From Davidsoniella eucalypti (Eukaryota; Ascomycota; Sordariomycetes; Microascales; Ceratocystidaceae): a DNA stretch of 64,000 nucleotides. The notes below the pieces were generated by a model. The model did no database searches, had not been told where the DNA came from, and was given only the letters and a program-made list of their open reading frames with translations. The stretch spans positions 434,001 to 498,000 of the forward strand of contig RMBW01000003.1 in assembly GCA_004009845.1 (NCBI GenBank), written 5' to 3'. Made by a program: the position numbers and the translations under genes. Positions 47,790-58,247 of the stretch are shown piece after piece (within the stretch, counting starts at the first letter, position 1; each line of letters starts with the position of its first letter).

Positions 47790-48878
47790 ATGGCCGGCCT
47801 TCCTCCTGCTGTGTGAGTCTATCAAAACTATTTCCCGGTTTTTCGACCCCTCCTTGTCTACTATGGCCAGCCTCGATCCCGATCTCAATTCCGAAAAGAA
47901 ACATATACATCCGATACGCCAGACTGTCTTGGTTCCCGCGCTTTTCTATACTCTGCGTACTACGTAACGATGCCGCCTTGTTTAGTATCACCGACTCTGG
48001 TCTGTCTGTCTGTATATAAGCATCCTTTGTGGATTGCTGTTGCAGACGCTCTAGGCGAACGTGCTGTCAGAATAGCTTAAAGAAAGCGTCGGAAGGCACG
48101 CGATTTTTTCGCTAGGATAGTCTGGCGCATCTGGATCTTGTGATGCGCAAAACGATACACGTGGATATGGAAAACCACCCAGTTGATAGCGACATGGTTG
48201 AACTAACAAAAAATGTTTTTCTTTTTTTTTGCAGCACCAACATCATCATCATGCTTGTCATGATGCAGGTGGCTAAGCGCGTGCCCTTCGAGGACCCGAA
48301 TGTGCTGAACATGGTTCGCGGCCTGTATGTGGCCAGCAACGCCATTATCCTAGGTCTCTACCTAGTTATTATGAACAAGATCCAGAAGAAGAAGGGTACG
48401 TTTATATATTCCCTACCCCGAGTCTTCACCCATCAAGCGCAGATAATCACATGTGAACTTTGCCCACTAACTCGTCTCTTCTTCAGACCTCACCACCCTC
48501 AAGTACGTCGAGCCCGCCCCCGTGGGTTCCACTGAGGAGCCTAAGCTAGTCACTACCACCATCCACGAATACGACATGACGCAGCTTCGCACTCTGATGC
48601 GCGGACAGGTGACCGCCGTTGCCATTATGGGTTTCCTTCACTTCTACATGAAGTACACCAACCCTCTGCTGATCCAGAGCATCCTGCCCCTCAAGAGCGC
48701 CATCGAAGCCAACCTGGTCAAGATTTACATCTTCGGTAACCCCGCCGTCGGCGACCTCAAGCGCCCCTTCAAGGCTGCTGCTGGCTTTGCCCAATCTTTG
48801 CAGGGTCCCGTCCAGAGCGATGCCAAGGCCATTAAGGCTGCTGAGCGGGCCGGTCGTGGCGGCGCTAAGGAGGAGTAA
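47790..48878 (+). CDS. PHO88: Pho88/Snd3, ER membrane protein
   Basis: Small ER membrane protein. In yeast Pho88 (Snd3) works with Snd1 and Snd2 in SRP-independent targeting of membrane proteins; the older name reflects an effect on phosphate uptake. Exons 47790-47812, 48235-48395 and 48487-48878 give 191 residues (yeast 188). The first exon has only 23 coding bases (MAGLPPA plus two bases of the next codon). The first intron is 422 nt and the second 91 nt. Hydrophobic segments include TNIIIMLVMMQVA, ASNAIILGLYLVIM and QVTAVAIMGFLHFYM, followed by the conserved YTNPLLIQSILPLKS and GNPAVGDLKRPFKA. The C-terminus is basic and Ala-rich. The tiny first exon was placed by matching the family N-terminus and a clean GT..AG pair ending in TTTTGCAG. 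Confidence 0.95.
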
Positions 48879-49183
48879 TCTAGATCGGTTGCTAGAAGAT
48901 ATTTAGAGAGGGGAGGGAGACATAGATCTTACAAGATTCCTTAGTTGAAATTGTATCGCATATTCATATTTCTGTTCTATAAAGCATCCTTTGACTATAC
49001 ATAAGGAATGGCACAGGTGTTTGTTATTCTATAGCACCCGGAGTAGCGAATGCCTATCTCCCATAAAAAAAGCATTGGATAATGATAAAATATATAATAA
49101 GCCGCCCATGTTTCTTCCACATTGCGTCTATCAAGGTTGATATCGTATTTCCGTCTCCTTGTAGTGCATGATGTCTTGAACAT
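48879..49183. other. convergent 3' intergenic region
   Basis: 305 AT-rich bases between convergent gene ends; nothing but 3' flanks is seen. Confidence 0.6.
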
Positions 49184-50204
49184 CTAAAAATCGGATGCGC
49201 AGATTTCATAGCCATATGTCAAGATATATGTCCCTCTCCTCAGATCCGCCAACTCAAAGGCTCTCGAGCCCGGCGGGAAAGTGCCGTTAGCCGCCCACAG
49301 ATCGACCAAGAGCTGCATAGGTTGTAATTCCTGTGGGGTGAGCATATCCAGATCCAACGCGACGAGAAGGAAATGCGCAAAGCAAGAGTTTAACTGTTTC
49401 TCCAGATTCAAGTTGTAGAACGGATCCACGAAATGGGCCCAGTACAAGTGTGCGTAAGAGCGAAACATTTGCGCAAAAGTCGTCTTGCATACCTCGCGAA
49501 AGTTCTCGGGGAACCCGCTACGCTGGCCAACCCATTGTTCGGAGGGCATGCGCGCCATGGCGGCCGAGTCGGGCTTCAGCGCAAAGGACACGGTGTTGGG
49601 GTCCGTCGGGAAGAGGGAGGTGTTGTCGATGCGGCTGGATATCCAGCGCTGCATGAGTGCCATGTAGTTGTGGGCGGGAAGCTCGGTGGGCTTATACTGG
49701 TTGTTAAGCCATGTGTATGAGTGGTTTCTAGCGGGCACGGTTAGCTTGCTTGCTGAGTTCATATATATGAGAGGGGGGGTTAAGAAACTTGCCTTCCCGC
49801 AGTCATCTTGGGACATACTTGCGGGTTGCAGATGGAAAGACCGTCTTCTTCCTTGTCGTAGACGACACGGACAAAATGCCAGAGATTTCTAAACTGTTCA
49901 ACGGCTGTCGTACACAGCGTGTTAGTATTTTCAAGTCACATACCAACTGTTTATTGCATTTTTTGGATATCCTTTTCTCTTTTTCTCTCTCTTCGGCCCG
50001 TGGATCCTTCCTCTTCATACCTTGATGTGCCATCCACTCTCCCGGCTCCACCGTCTTGGGATATTGACTCAAGGTCATGAAGTTGCCCTTGACAATTTGT
50101 TTGCTGTATCCCGGGTGAAGCCAGTGCGGAAGCGGCCGCGGGAAATCGGGCGGGATAAGAGCGTCATCTTCGCGCGAGACGGCCGGAAGTGATAGTGAGG
50201 CCAT
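49184..50204 (-). CDS. Mob1/phocein family protein
   Basis: Mob proteins are small adaptors: Mob1 and Mob2 activate NDR/LATS kinases, and phocein (MOB3/MOB4 type) is a STRIPAK subunit. Exons 50204-50021, 49904-49793 and 49727-49184 give 279 residues. The zinc-binding residues of the fold are present: C87 and C92 in CNPQVCPKMTAG, and H192 and H197 in HLYWAHF. The family's TLFPTD-like and LNSCFAHFLL segments are also present. The second intron (49792-49728) begins with GC in AG|GCAAGT context, a non-canonical but accepted donor; the first is a normal 116-nt intron with an ACTAACAC branch. N- and C-terminal extensions make it longer than animal Mobs. I cannot separate the Mob2 and phocein subtypes with certainty. 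The striatin gene 4 kb beyond makes a STRIPAK role attractive but unproven. Confidence 0.87.
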
Positions 50205-51364
50205 TCTTCGAAGAGTATGTATAGTAGAAGATATAGACGTCAGATAAGCTTCTCTCTATCTCTCTATCAGTTGTCCGATACGACAAAGACCCAAGATTTA
50301 CCCTTCCTGATATAAGCCTTTGTTCTTCTTCTTCCTCCCTTCAGATGAAGCAGATGCGGTGAACAATACAATTCGACGCTAAGGCACATCTGCGTTGTAC
50401 GACTAGGTCAGTGCTATAAACTTTACCTTATTGCTGATGCTAGTAGCACCAGCCACCCGAGGAGCCAGAGAAGCACTTACCCAGCAAAATCAGCGTTGTA
50501 CTGGCGGTTTTTTTCTCACTAGCTGAGTAAACAAAAATAATCAAAACCCCCTTTCAAAAATATCCCCAAGGTAAGAGATGCAGTCTAGCAAGTTATTGTT
50601 GTAGGTCTAAATTCTGCTAATATTAAGTTGAATGTTGGCGCCAGGATTCTGCCGTTGTATCACAAGCCAGGATTGAAGCAAGTTCAAAGAAGAGCTTGTT
50701 TCTGTTCTCGAAAGCGGTGAGGATTTCCTGCTTTTCTCAATCTCCCAAGAAGCTCTAACTAGTTATTGACGGTTCTACCACTGCTAGAAGCCTCATAATC
50801 TGCTATACCAAACAGACTATCTGTTCTAGAAACAACCTTGGAATCTACTTATGTTTCAGTATTAGTCAAATGTCAGACATGTGCAAAATATTGTTCCTGC
50901 TGAATATTCCAAAACGCCCATGACATATCCAGGCTTTGATGGCAGGTCACGTGATATAGTACATCTCCAGAATCAACAACTCCATGGATCGATTCCACAT
51001 GCCAAATTCATCAAGACAGCATCACAGAGCTTGGTGTTTTCACAATAGAAGTACAAACTTAATTTATGGTTTTTGTTCCTCCGGATACATTAGATCGATG
51101 TTTTATGTCTCAGTCACATTTAACCCATGTCTATCTAACCCTATACATTGCGGTAGCCTAAACCCCGTGACTTCGCGTTTAATCAATGAAAGTAAGAAAT
51201 TATGTCGTCTTTAGGGTCATATTCTGCCTAGAAAAGCCCGAGATCCTTTTGCTTATGACGTCGTTGGCGGTCAATCTTTTCGACAAAGGTTTTACTTGAA
51301 TAACAATTTAATCTCAAGATATTGTGTTCATCGGACCTATAAATACCAGATAAGCATTCACATA
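50205..51364. other. divergent intergenic region
   Basis: 1.16 kb between the Mob gene and RAD14. It is AT-rich with no gene. A TTGGCGCC octamer at 50635-50642 resembles a retroelement primer-binding start, but no LTR or coding remnant accompanies it. A TTAGGG box lies near 51213. Confidence 0.5.
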
Positions 51365-52623
51365 ATGGCGGACTCTTCTAAACGACAGACTCGGTCATCG
51401 TCTTTGATCACTCCAGGAATAGCGAAGCGCATTGTAAGTCATTTTACTTAACCCTTATGCATACAGACCAAAGTTTACTCGTCTTGATACTGACTTTAAC
51501 AGGAAGAGAACCGGCTCAAAGCTAAAGCAATCAGGGCAAAACTTGATGCTGAACGGTTGAGTAAATCATCCAATGATGCAGCAGCGCCATCGTCTTCATC
51601 TGCATCTGAGCCAAGAACTCGCAATCAGGTAGCCCGCGATTCAGCATCTTCTATCGCAGGGGCCAAACGACCGTTAGAACTGCCAGACAGTAACCGCGAT
51701 GGGACCAAGCAGATACCAGACGGCGTGCCTCTGCGCCCGGCAAAGAAGTTTGCCAAGTATGTGGAGTACAACATGAGTTCGATGAGCGACAACAAGGGTG
51801 GCTTTTTGTCGACCGAAGATGATCCGAACAATCCGGCGTTTCAGCCGCGCAGAAAACCGGGCCACGACTTGTTTGGAAAGCCAAAGAGCATGTCTATCAA
51901 GGAATGGGAAAGATTGCAGCTGATACGCAAGTTGGAGAGGGCAAAACAAGGTCCTTTTGAGCCGAGTATCAGCGTGCTTACGGATGAGGAATCGAAAAGG
52001 TGTCGTGAATGTGAAAGCAGAGAGATCGACTTTGTGTGGGATGAAGTGTTCAAGGTTTGCGTATGCTCTCCATGCAAAGACAAGTTTCCAGAAAAGTACT
52101 CGCTGTTGACCAAGACGGAATGTCGAGAAGATTATCTTCTAACAGATGGTAAGAAGTCTCAGAGTGATCAACTTACTTTCACATATAGTTTTGCTAACTT
52201 TGAAAACACACAGAGGAACTCAAAGATGTTGATCTACTTCCACATCTCAACAAACCCAATCCTCACAAAACACACTGGCATGACATGATGCTATTCTTGC
52301 GATTCCAAGTAGAAGAATACGCCATTAACGAGAAATGGGGCTCAACCGAGGCTCTCGACGCCGAGTTCGAACGGCGTGAAGTAGAGAAGAAGCGGCGCAA
52401 GGAAGCCAAGTTCAAAGAACGACTACGTGATCTCAAGCGCAAGACACGTACAGATGCGTTCAGAAGGCAAGTTTCAGGTATAGCTGGGCCGTCGAACTTC
52501 GGCGATAGTCTTGGTGGTGAGAAACATGTGCACAACTGGGGAAGGACAATCGAGAATGCTGAAGGCATGACGGTCAAGAAATGCCTAGACTGTGAGATGG
52601 AAGTAGAAGAGCTAGAGTTCTAG
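51365..52623 (+). CDS. RAD14: DNA damage recognition protein Rad14 (XPA homologue)
   Basis: Nucleotide-excision-repair factor that binds damaged DNA and assembles the incision complex in the nucleus. Exons 51365-51433, 51503-52148 and 52214-52623 (introns 69 and 65 nt) give 374 residues, as in yeast Rad14 (371). The zinc module is C190-x2-C193-x17-C211-x2-C214, the same spacing as human XPA. It is followed by the conserved PEKYSLLTKTECREDYLLT, HWHDMMLFLRFQVEEYA and KWGSTEALDAEFERRE segments of the DNA-binding domain. A basic helix (EKKRRKEAKFKERLRDLKRKT) follows, and the C-terminus ends in HNWGRTIENAEGMTVKKCLDC, matching the XPA C-terminal region. A KRPLE patch (about 78) may be a nuclear signal. 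Confidence 0.96.
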
Positions 52624-54272
52624 GGTTTCAACTATAGTTACAGGTTGACAAGTCAAGCACCAACATGATCGATCGCCCTTGTATAGGCAAAAAAGTATCA
52701 AAAAGTAGCAAAAGGATTACTACTCTCGAAGTCAATAAGGAGCTCGCAAGAGATAGTCCCACTGGGGATCGAACCCAGGACCTGTCCCGGATGTTCACGG
52801 CTTGTAGATGTGAAGGGACCGTCATACCACTAGACCATAGGACTTACTGCCTGTGTTTTGTGTTCTCTAAGAGGATATATAAAGGTATCAAAAGCAAGAC
52901 GGCGAGAATGCGTCGTATGATCTTAGTGATTTAAGTAGACGTTAAATATAATCAAATCAAATCAAGCAAGACGGCAAGGTAGACTCAAGATAGGATGTAG
53001 ACGAAGTCAACCTCTTTCAGTTAATCTGTCGTATTGCCAGCATGAAGTTGTGTTTTGGTGCGGCAAATGATAAGTTATTGAGTGATGAAAGGCTTAGGGT
53101 TACTCGTGCTTAGACCAAATAAGCGGTACGGCTCATTAAGCTGCTAAAGACGATTACATAGTAAATATGTAGTAACAAATCACACGTGGCCACACTCTAA
53201 GTTGCTTTGTATACAATATGAAAAATGAAGCATTGCGTATCGAAGTATGAGTATACGTAGAAGTGATGAGTATCTTGCTAGTTAGTAAATAAAGCAATAA
53301 TCATACTAATTGAGTATTACTATTACATATGTTTATTTTCAGAAGAAAGCTTAAATCCGAACACCTGTGTCTTTAGTTTTTGTGTCTAAATAACAACCCC
53401 CTTCTACAGCATAAACAACCCCCCATTCAGAAACCCCGGTACAGTTGGTATAGCACAGTAGCAACAGCAAAAGAGCAACGAAAAAAAAGCAACAGGTTTT
53501 CTTCAAGTCAAGTCGTTGATGTGAATCGCGCGCTAGAAGCGATATAAAAAAAAGAACAAAGCTTACCGTCGCCGATTTTTGTTAACCGCCTGGTAGACGA
53601 ACCAGTCTGTCCATCCCTTCATCTCTTCATCTCTTCATCCATCTATTTGCCCTCTTCTCTTGCCCTCTGGGCCAGCTGAAGCTCGAGCAAGCGCATCTGA
53701 CGATATCACGCATCGATATACCGTCCACCGCCTTGGCCTGACCGCTTCAATTGCGGGAAGACGTACGCCCACAGGCCCTTTTCCTCTCATCTAGAACTAC
53801 CTCTACGCGGCTTTCCTCCGACGGCCGTCTCGCCGTTGCTTTGCCAGCTGCCACCAGCGAAATTGGGCCGACATCCCACCTGGTTTCAGCCCTACTGACA
53901 GCTTCATCGAATCTCGAATCGGTCGATCTGCGTACCAGATAGCTCGTCAATTGACTGGGTCGAACCAACTCGAATCTGTAAATTGCTTGCTGCGAGCGCG
54001 TGGGGGGAGGCAAAATAGACTCCCTTACAACTGTCTTCAACCATTGCCCTCCATCACACTATTATTCCATATCTACGGACTGTCTGTCAGCCCTGCGCCG
54101 ATCACGAGAACAAGCACGATATCGAAATTGAAAACGATACAACATAATTTCTACCACCGAATAGATAGAGTCCCAACACCAGGTGCCTCTTATACCTACC
54201 CACCTACCTTCACCAGCGGACCATAGCTTCGCCGCTTTATATCTTCCTCAGCCTCTATCTGCATTTGTTGCC
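52624..54272. other. intergenic region with tRNA-Val and striatin leader
   Basis: Apart from the tRNA, this 1.65 kb holds AT-rich spacer and, from about 53580, a GC-richer stretch with TCATCTCT-type repeats (53611-53641) that is probably the promoter and long leader of the striatin gene. A TTAGGGTTA box lies near 53094. Short open frames in the leader could act as upstream ORFs. Confidence 0.5.
52754..52844 (-). tRNA. tRNA-Val(CAC) with a 19-nt intron
   Basis: Reads on the minus strand from 52844 to 52754. Acceptor AGTCCTA pairs with TGGGACT (one G-U), followed by T8, G9 and a D-arm GTCTAGTGGTATGAC. The anticodon stem GTCCC/GGGAC flanks a loop with T33 and anticodon CAC at 52812-52810. The T-arm is CTGGG-TTCGATC-CCCAG and the discriminator is A. 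The intron occupies 52808-52790 after position 37; its GTGAA can pair with the TTCAC of the anticodon loop, as nuclear tRNA introns do. The mature length is 72 nt before CCA. A35 and A73 fit valine identity. The A1-U72 first pair is unusual. Confidence 0.9.
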
Positions 54273-56896
54273 ATGGGCTCCAACGCCGGAAACTCAATGG
54301 GCGGAGGTGACCTCAATGGAATGGCGGGCGTAAGGCCCTTCGCTACTGAATACACACTACAGGGTGAGTTGTCCGTCCTATTGTGGCCTGGCTTCAGTCT
54401 TAATCCTAATTATTCCTAGCCTTGTACAATTGCTAACATGACGAGCTTCTCTTGACTATAGGTGTAATGCGCTTCCTCCAGACCGAATGGCACCGCCACG
54501 AACGTGAACGAAACTCATGGGAGATCGAGAAGCAGGAACTCAAAGGTCGCATTGCTACACTTGAAGGCCAAGCTCGGCGATCTGATGTCACCCAGAGCGC
54601 ACTGAAAAAATACGTCGGCATTTTAGAGAAGAAGATAAAGACCCAGGCTGCTCAGATTAGCGACAAAGGCGACGTTGCCGAAGGCCCGACCTCTATATCA
54701 CAGGAGCAGGTTGCCAAACGCACTGCTATCTTGGAAGCTAAGCTCAAAGGTTAGTCGATACCAGGAAAACTGAAATTTGCTTCGTCTCTTGCTTGCTGGT
54801 TTTTACATGCTAACACTCGCCTTCTCTCTATCTAGGTCCAGCTGCTCCTCCTCCTGAACCTCCGATAGCCGAAGACGAATCACTTCGCAGCGACGTCAAA
54901 ATGATACTCGATCAATGTCAAGCCGAATTCACCTACCTTATGGTCACGCCTGCCAACCCACCAGCCCCTCGGGACTCGCCTCCTCTGCCCTCGGGAGATG
55001 CCGATGCCGAGGCCTTCGGAATGCCGTTACCATATAATAGCGGAGCCGACCAGCAAGCCCACATCCAGCAGAATCAACAAAATGAACAAGCTCATAAGCA
55101 TACACTTGCCAGGTTACAAGCTTTTCAGCAGGCACAGGCTAGAGAAAACAATGTGGCTGCAGCACGCTTGATGAACGGCGCACCACCGGGTTGGAAACAA
55201 ACAGAACTTGAAGCACCGCAGATGGTCCGCTCCGGCCAACAGCAAAATTCAGCCTGGGTCAACCCACAGGGTCAAGCACACAAGGATAACGTGACTCCGG
55301 CTACAGAGAACGACAGAAAAGCTGGCGCTGTGTCTGACGACTGGGTGTTCCCCGACAGCAATTCCCAGAACCGCTCTGATACCGATGCGTTTCCTACCGC
55401 TGACAGCATCCCCCGATCGCCCGGCCGCGCCTCGGCTGCGCCCCACAGACGTAAAGGCTCCATGTCTAGCAGGAGGAAAAGTGTTGACCTCGATCCCTCT
55501 CTGATGGCACCAGCGGCCAAGACTGATCACGGACGGTTCAAGGCTTGCTACTCTCTGCGTGGCCACTTGAACACAGTTCGAACGATTATATTCTCAGGCG
55601 GTGGCAGCCCGGCCGAACCAGAGATTTGCACGGCTGGTGATGACGGTATGATCAAGCGTTTCAACGTACCTCAACTTGATGGCGTACCTGGTAGCATCGG
55701 TACTGACCCTGAAGTGTCGGCGGCCTTCACTCACCGCGGCCACACAGGCGCTGTACTAAGCCTTGCAGCTTGGTCTGCGTCGCCAAACTTTGCTACTGGC
55801 GGTAGAGCTATGGGTGATGGGTGGATCTTCTCAGGTGGCCAAGATGGTACTATCAGAGTGTGGGAACGTGGCAGGGTCGACCCCAAGGTGACGATTGAGG
55901 GACATAGCGATGCCGTATGGACTATGTGCGTGCTTCCCGGCACCGTTGACTCGATATTTGCCGATCCTGCTGCCCATGGCGGCGCTGGTCGCATCATCCT
56001 TGTGTCTGGTGAAGCTAATGGTACAATCAAGGTGTGGTCTGTTAGCCCGCCACCATACCTGTCGTCTTCGAAGATGACTAGTGGCCAACGTACTGGATCA
56101 GGCCGGACACGCAACAACTCTATGAGCTCTGGAAGTGGCTTCCCGATGTCACCGCAGCCTAACATGACGACATTCTCAAATGCGCCATTCAACTATTCCC
56201 TGATCCACACCATCAAGAGACCCGAGGGAAGCACGGCTAGCCCAACGTCTATCACCTCGCTAGGGCCATCGGGCAAATCCTTTGTAGTGTCCTATTCAGA
56301 TGCTGCTGTCCTAGTGTATGATACTTGCACTGGCGAGCAGACTGGTAGCTGTGCTAGCCAAGAAACCTATGATGGAACTATGAGCACTAGCATCAATGCT
56401 GTTGTTGCTACGACTTCTGGCCTTGATCAGCAGGTCTCGGCGAATGGCGCCGAAGATGAGAGTTCCGTGGGTGCTACTGGTAGTCGTAGTGGTTCTGGAT
56501 CTGGCGTTGGGGGTATCATCATCACGGGACACGAGGACCGGTTTGTGCGGTTCTTTGATGCCAATAGTGGTAAGTGTTATACTCTGGCCCATGCCAATAG
56601 TACTAGTGGCTATAAAAAACTAACATGTGTATTTAGGTCAATGTACATACAGTATGTGGGCACACCCAGCGGCTATCTCAGCGCTGTCACTCAGCCCCGA
56701 TGGCCGTGAACTTGTCAGCTCTGGTCATGATGCCTCGTTGAGGTTCTGGAACCTCGAGAAACGTAGCTGTACCCAGGAGATGACACCGCATCGCATCATG
56801 CGTGGCGAGGGTATCTGCTCAGTGATATGGAGCCAGGATGGACGGTGGGTAGTTAGTGCCGGTGGTGATGGCATTGTCAAGGTATTTGCTCGGTGA
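54273..56896 (+). CDS. striatin, STRIPAK scaffold
   Basis: Striatin is the B'''-type regulatory subunit of PP2A and the scaffold of the STRIPAK complex; the fungal orthologue (PRO11 in Sordaria, Far8 in yeast) controls cell fusion and sexual development. Exons 54273-54363, 54462-54749, 54836-56569 and 56637-56896 give 790 residues. Introns are 98, 86 and 67 nt, each with a GCTAACA or CTAACATG branch motif. Residues about 32-90 carry the conserved VMRFLQTEWHRHERERNSWE caveolin-binding and coiled-coil segment. A linker with SRRKS-type basic motifs leads to the WD40 propeller (about 355-790): YSLRGHLNTVRTI, HTGAVLSLA, SGGQDGTIRVWE, GHSDAVWTM and SGHDASLRFWNLE. The order is typical. The Mob1/phocein gene lies about 4 kb upstream on the opposite strand, with RAD14 and a tRNA between. 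Confidence 0.95.
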
Positions 56897-57770
56897 TTAG
56901 TGTTGGGTAGATGAGATAAGAGGACCTCATGATCCTTAGCATATACGGGAGGGAAAGTCCGAGCAGATATGATGTTGTTTAAAGAGCGAGTTGGACGACG
57001 CTGTATTTCAGTTGTTTTACTGTAACAAACGAAAGCGGATGGCTGGTTTATATTTGATATCCCAGAAGCAGAAGCACCCTGATTTTCTGGAGGCTCTTTC
57101 TGTTTCTTTTCTTCTTGTATGTTCTTGTTTCCATTGTCAAAGGCTAGTCTAGTCTGGTGCATGTTGTTTTGTATACTATGAATTTTGAGTTTCTCTCCGA
57201 ATGTTCTTCTGCATGTATTTATATATCCAACAACACGCTGTCCATAGTTATAGTGTTCACGGATATAGATATGATGGCAAGTTTAGTATGATCTTAAGAG
57301 GCCTGATCAAGAGAGGGGCATGCTTGATATTGGTATTAAAGCAAGTCTTCTATGAGCTGAAGAAGACAGGCAAAGGTTCGAGTTAGGTGAGTGGTGAGTG
57401 GTCTATAATATTCTAAAAGTACAAGAGTAGAGTTGAGTGGTGTGGTTCGTTGTGATATAAATGAAGGAAAAAAAAAGATAATAAAAAATCAAAGATCCTG
57501 TAAGAACGCCGGCGCCTGAGAATCTATTTTCTTTCCCATAAAACAAAAACAAACCTGGAAAGAAATCAAGAGTGACGTCAAAGTCATAAAAGTACAGATG
57601 AGTTGAGACGAGGCGTTGGTGAGCCTGAAAAGTGAAATCGAAGTCGTGAACATGAAAAGGGTGTCAAGCCACAAAGTCGAGACGGGTCGTTAAGAACAAA
57701 AAAACAAAAGGCCAAGGTCAAGAGAAAAGACTACGGGACAGAGAGAGGTGATAGAAAGCGCAATGGCCGT
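56897..57770. other. convergent 3' intergenic region
   Basis: 870 bases between convergent gene ends, purine-rich on the plus strand towards 57470-57730. A GGAAAGTCCG string at 56952-56961 recalls RNase P RNA region I, but no partner regions are seen. No gene is supported. Confidence 0.5.
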
Positions 57771-58247
57771 CTATATCTGTCCAGCCCGAACGGCCTTTTC
57801 GACCTTTGCTTCCAAACCCTCCCTATCCCTTTCCTCGCCTCCTTCCTCGGCTCTCTTCTTCTCGGCCGCCAAAGCCCTCGTAGACACAGCGACGGCGACG
57901 GCGGTTTTGCCGATAGCATTACCGCGCGAGAAGCCGCGCTGGCGCAACGCCCTCCGAATCGACCACATGGAGCACTCCAAGCCGAGGGCGGGACCGATGC
58001 CGGCCCATGGAATGTCCTGATTGGCGGGGGTTTTGCTGACAAAGTCTACAACGCGGTCGATTTGCTCGCGCGTCAAGAGGCTGGGACGGCCGCTGCGCTT
58101 GCTTATCTCGGTGGTGTTGACGCGGATTGTGTAGCGTACTTGGGCGATGGAGATGTCTAGCTTCGAGGCTATTTTGGAGAGCGGTAGCTTGGAGGCGCGC
58201 AAAGCAAGCACTTGGGCGCGTTGCATGGAGGACAGATGCGGTGCCAT
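57771..58247 (-). CDS. Tc1-transposase-type helix-turn-helix protein without a catalytic domain
   Basis: 158 residues from the ATG of MAPHLSSMQR, which follows a pyrimidine-rich leader; the frame is open for 69 more codons upstream. The protein has the two-part DNA-binding domain of Tc1/mariner transposases. The first HTH is QRAQVLALRASKLPLSKIAS and the residues after it. A GRPS minor-groove link follows (KRSGRPSLLTREQIDRVVDF), and then a second HTH around IPWAGIGPALGLECSMWSIRRALRQRGF. The DDE catalytic domain that should follow is absent: after RGFSRGN comes an Ala-rich, then Glu/Lys/Arg-rich helix of about 50 residues and a stop. No terminal repeats or catalytic remnants are visible nearby. 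It is either a truncated transposase or a domesticated DNA-binding protein; the clean frame and GC-rich codon use favour a maintained gene. Confidence 0.65.
   Translation of the reverse strand: MAPHLSSMQRAQVLALRASKLPLSKIASKLDISIAQVRYTIRVNTTEISKRSGRPSLLTREQIDRVVDFVSKTPANQDIPWAGIGPALGLECSMWSIRRALRQRGFSRGNAIGKTAVAVAVSTRALAAEKKRAEEGGEERDREGLEAKVEKAVRAGQI

Noticed and set aside
50635..50642. TTGGCGCC octamer like the start of a retroelement primer-binding site
   Set aside because: No LTR boundary, polypurine tract or gag/pol remnant was seen around it. A palindromic octamer alone is weak evidence.
15109..50780. GACGGTTCTACCA shared between about 15110 and 50768
   Set aside because: A 13-base match is expected many times by chance in 64 kb, and the flanks do not match.
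56948..56964. GGGAGGGAAAGTCCGAGC, resembling conserved region I of RNase P RNA
   Set aside because: No matching region IV or V (for example an ACAGAA..GGCT string) occurs within the next several hundred bases and the flanks do not form the expected helices. A covariance-model search would settle it.
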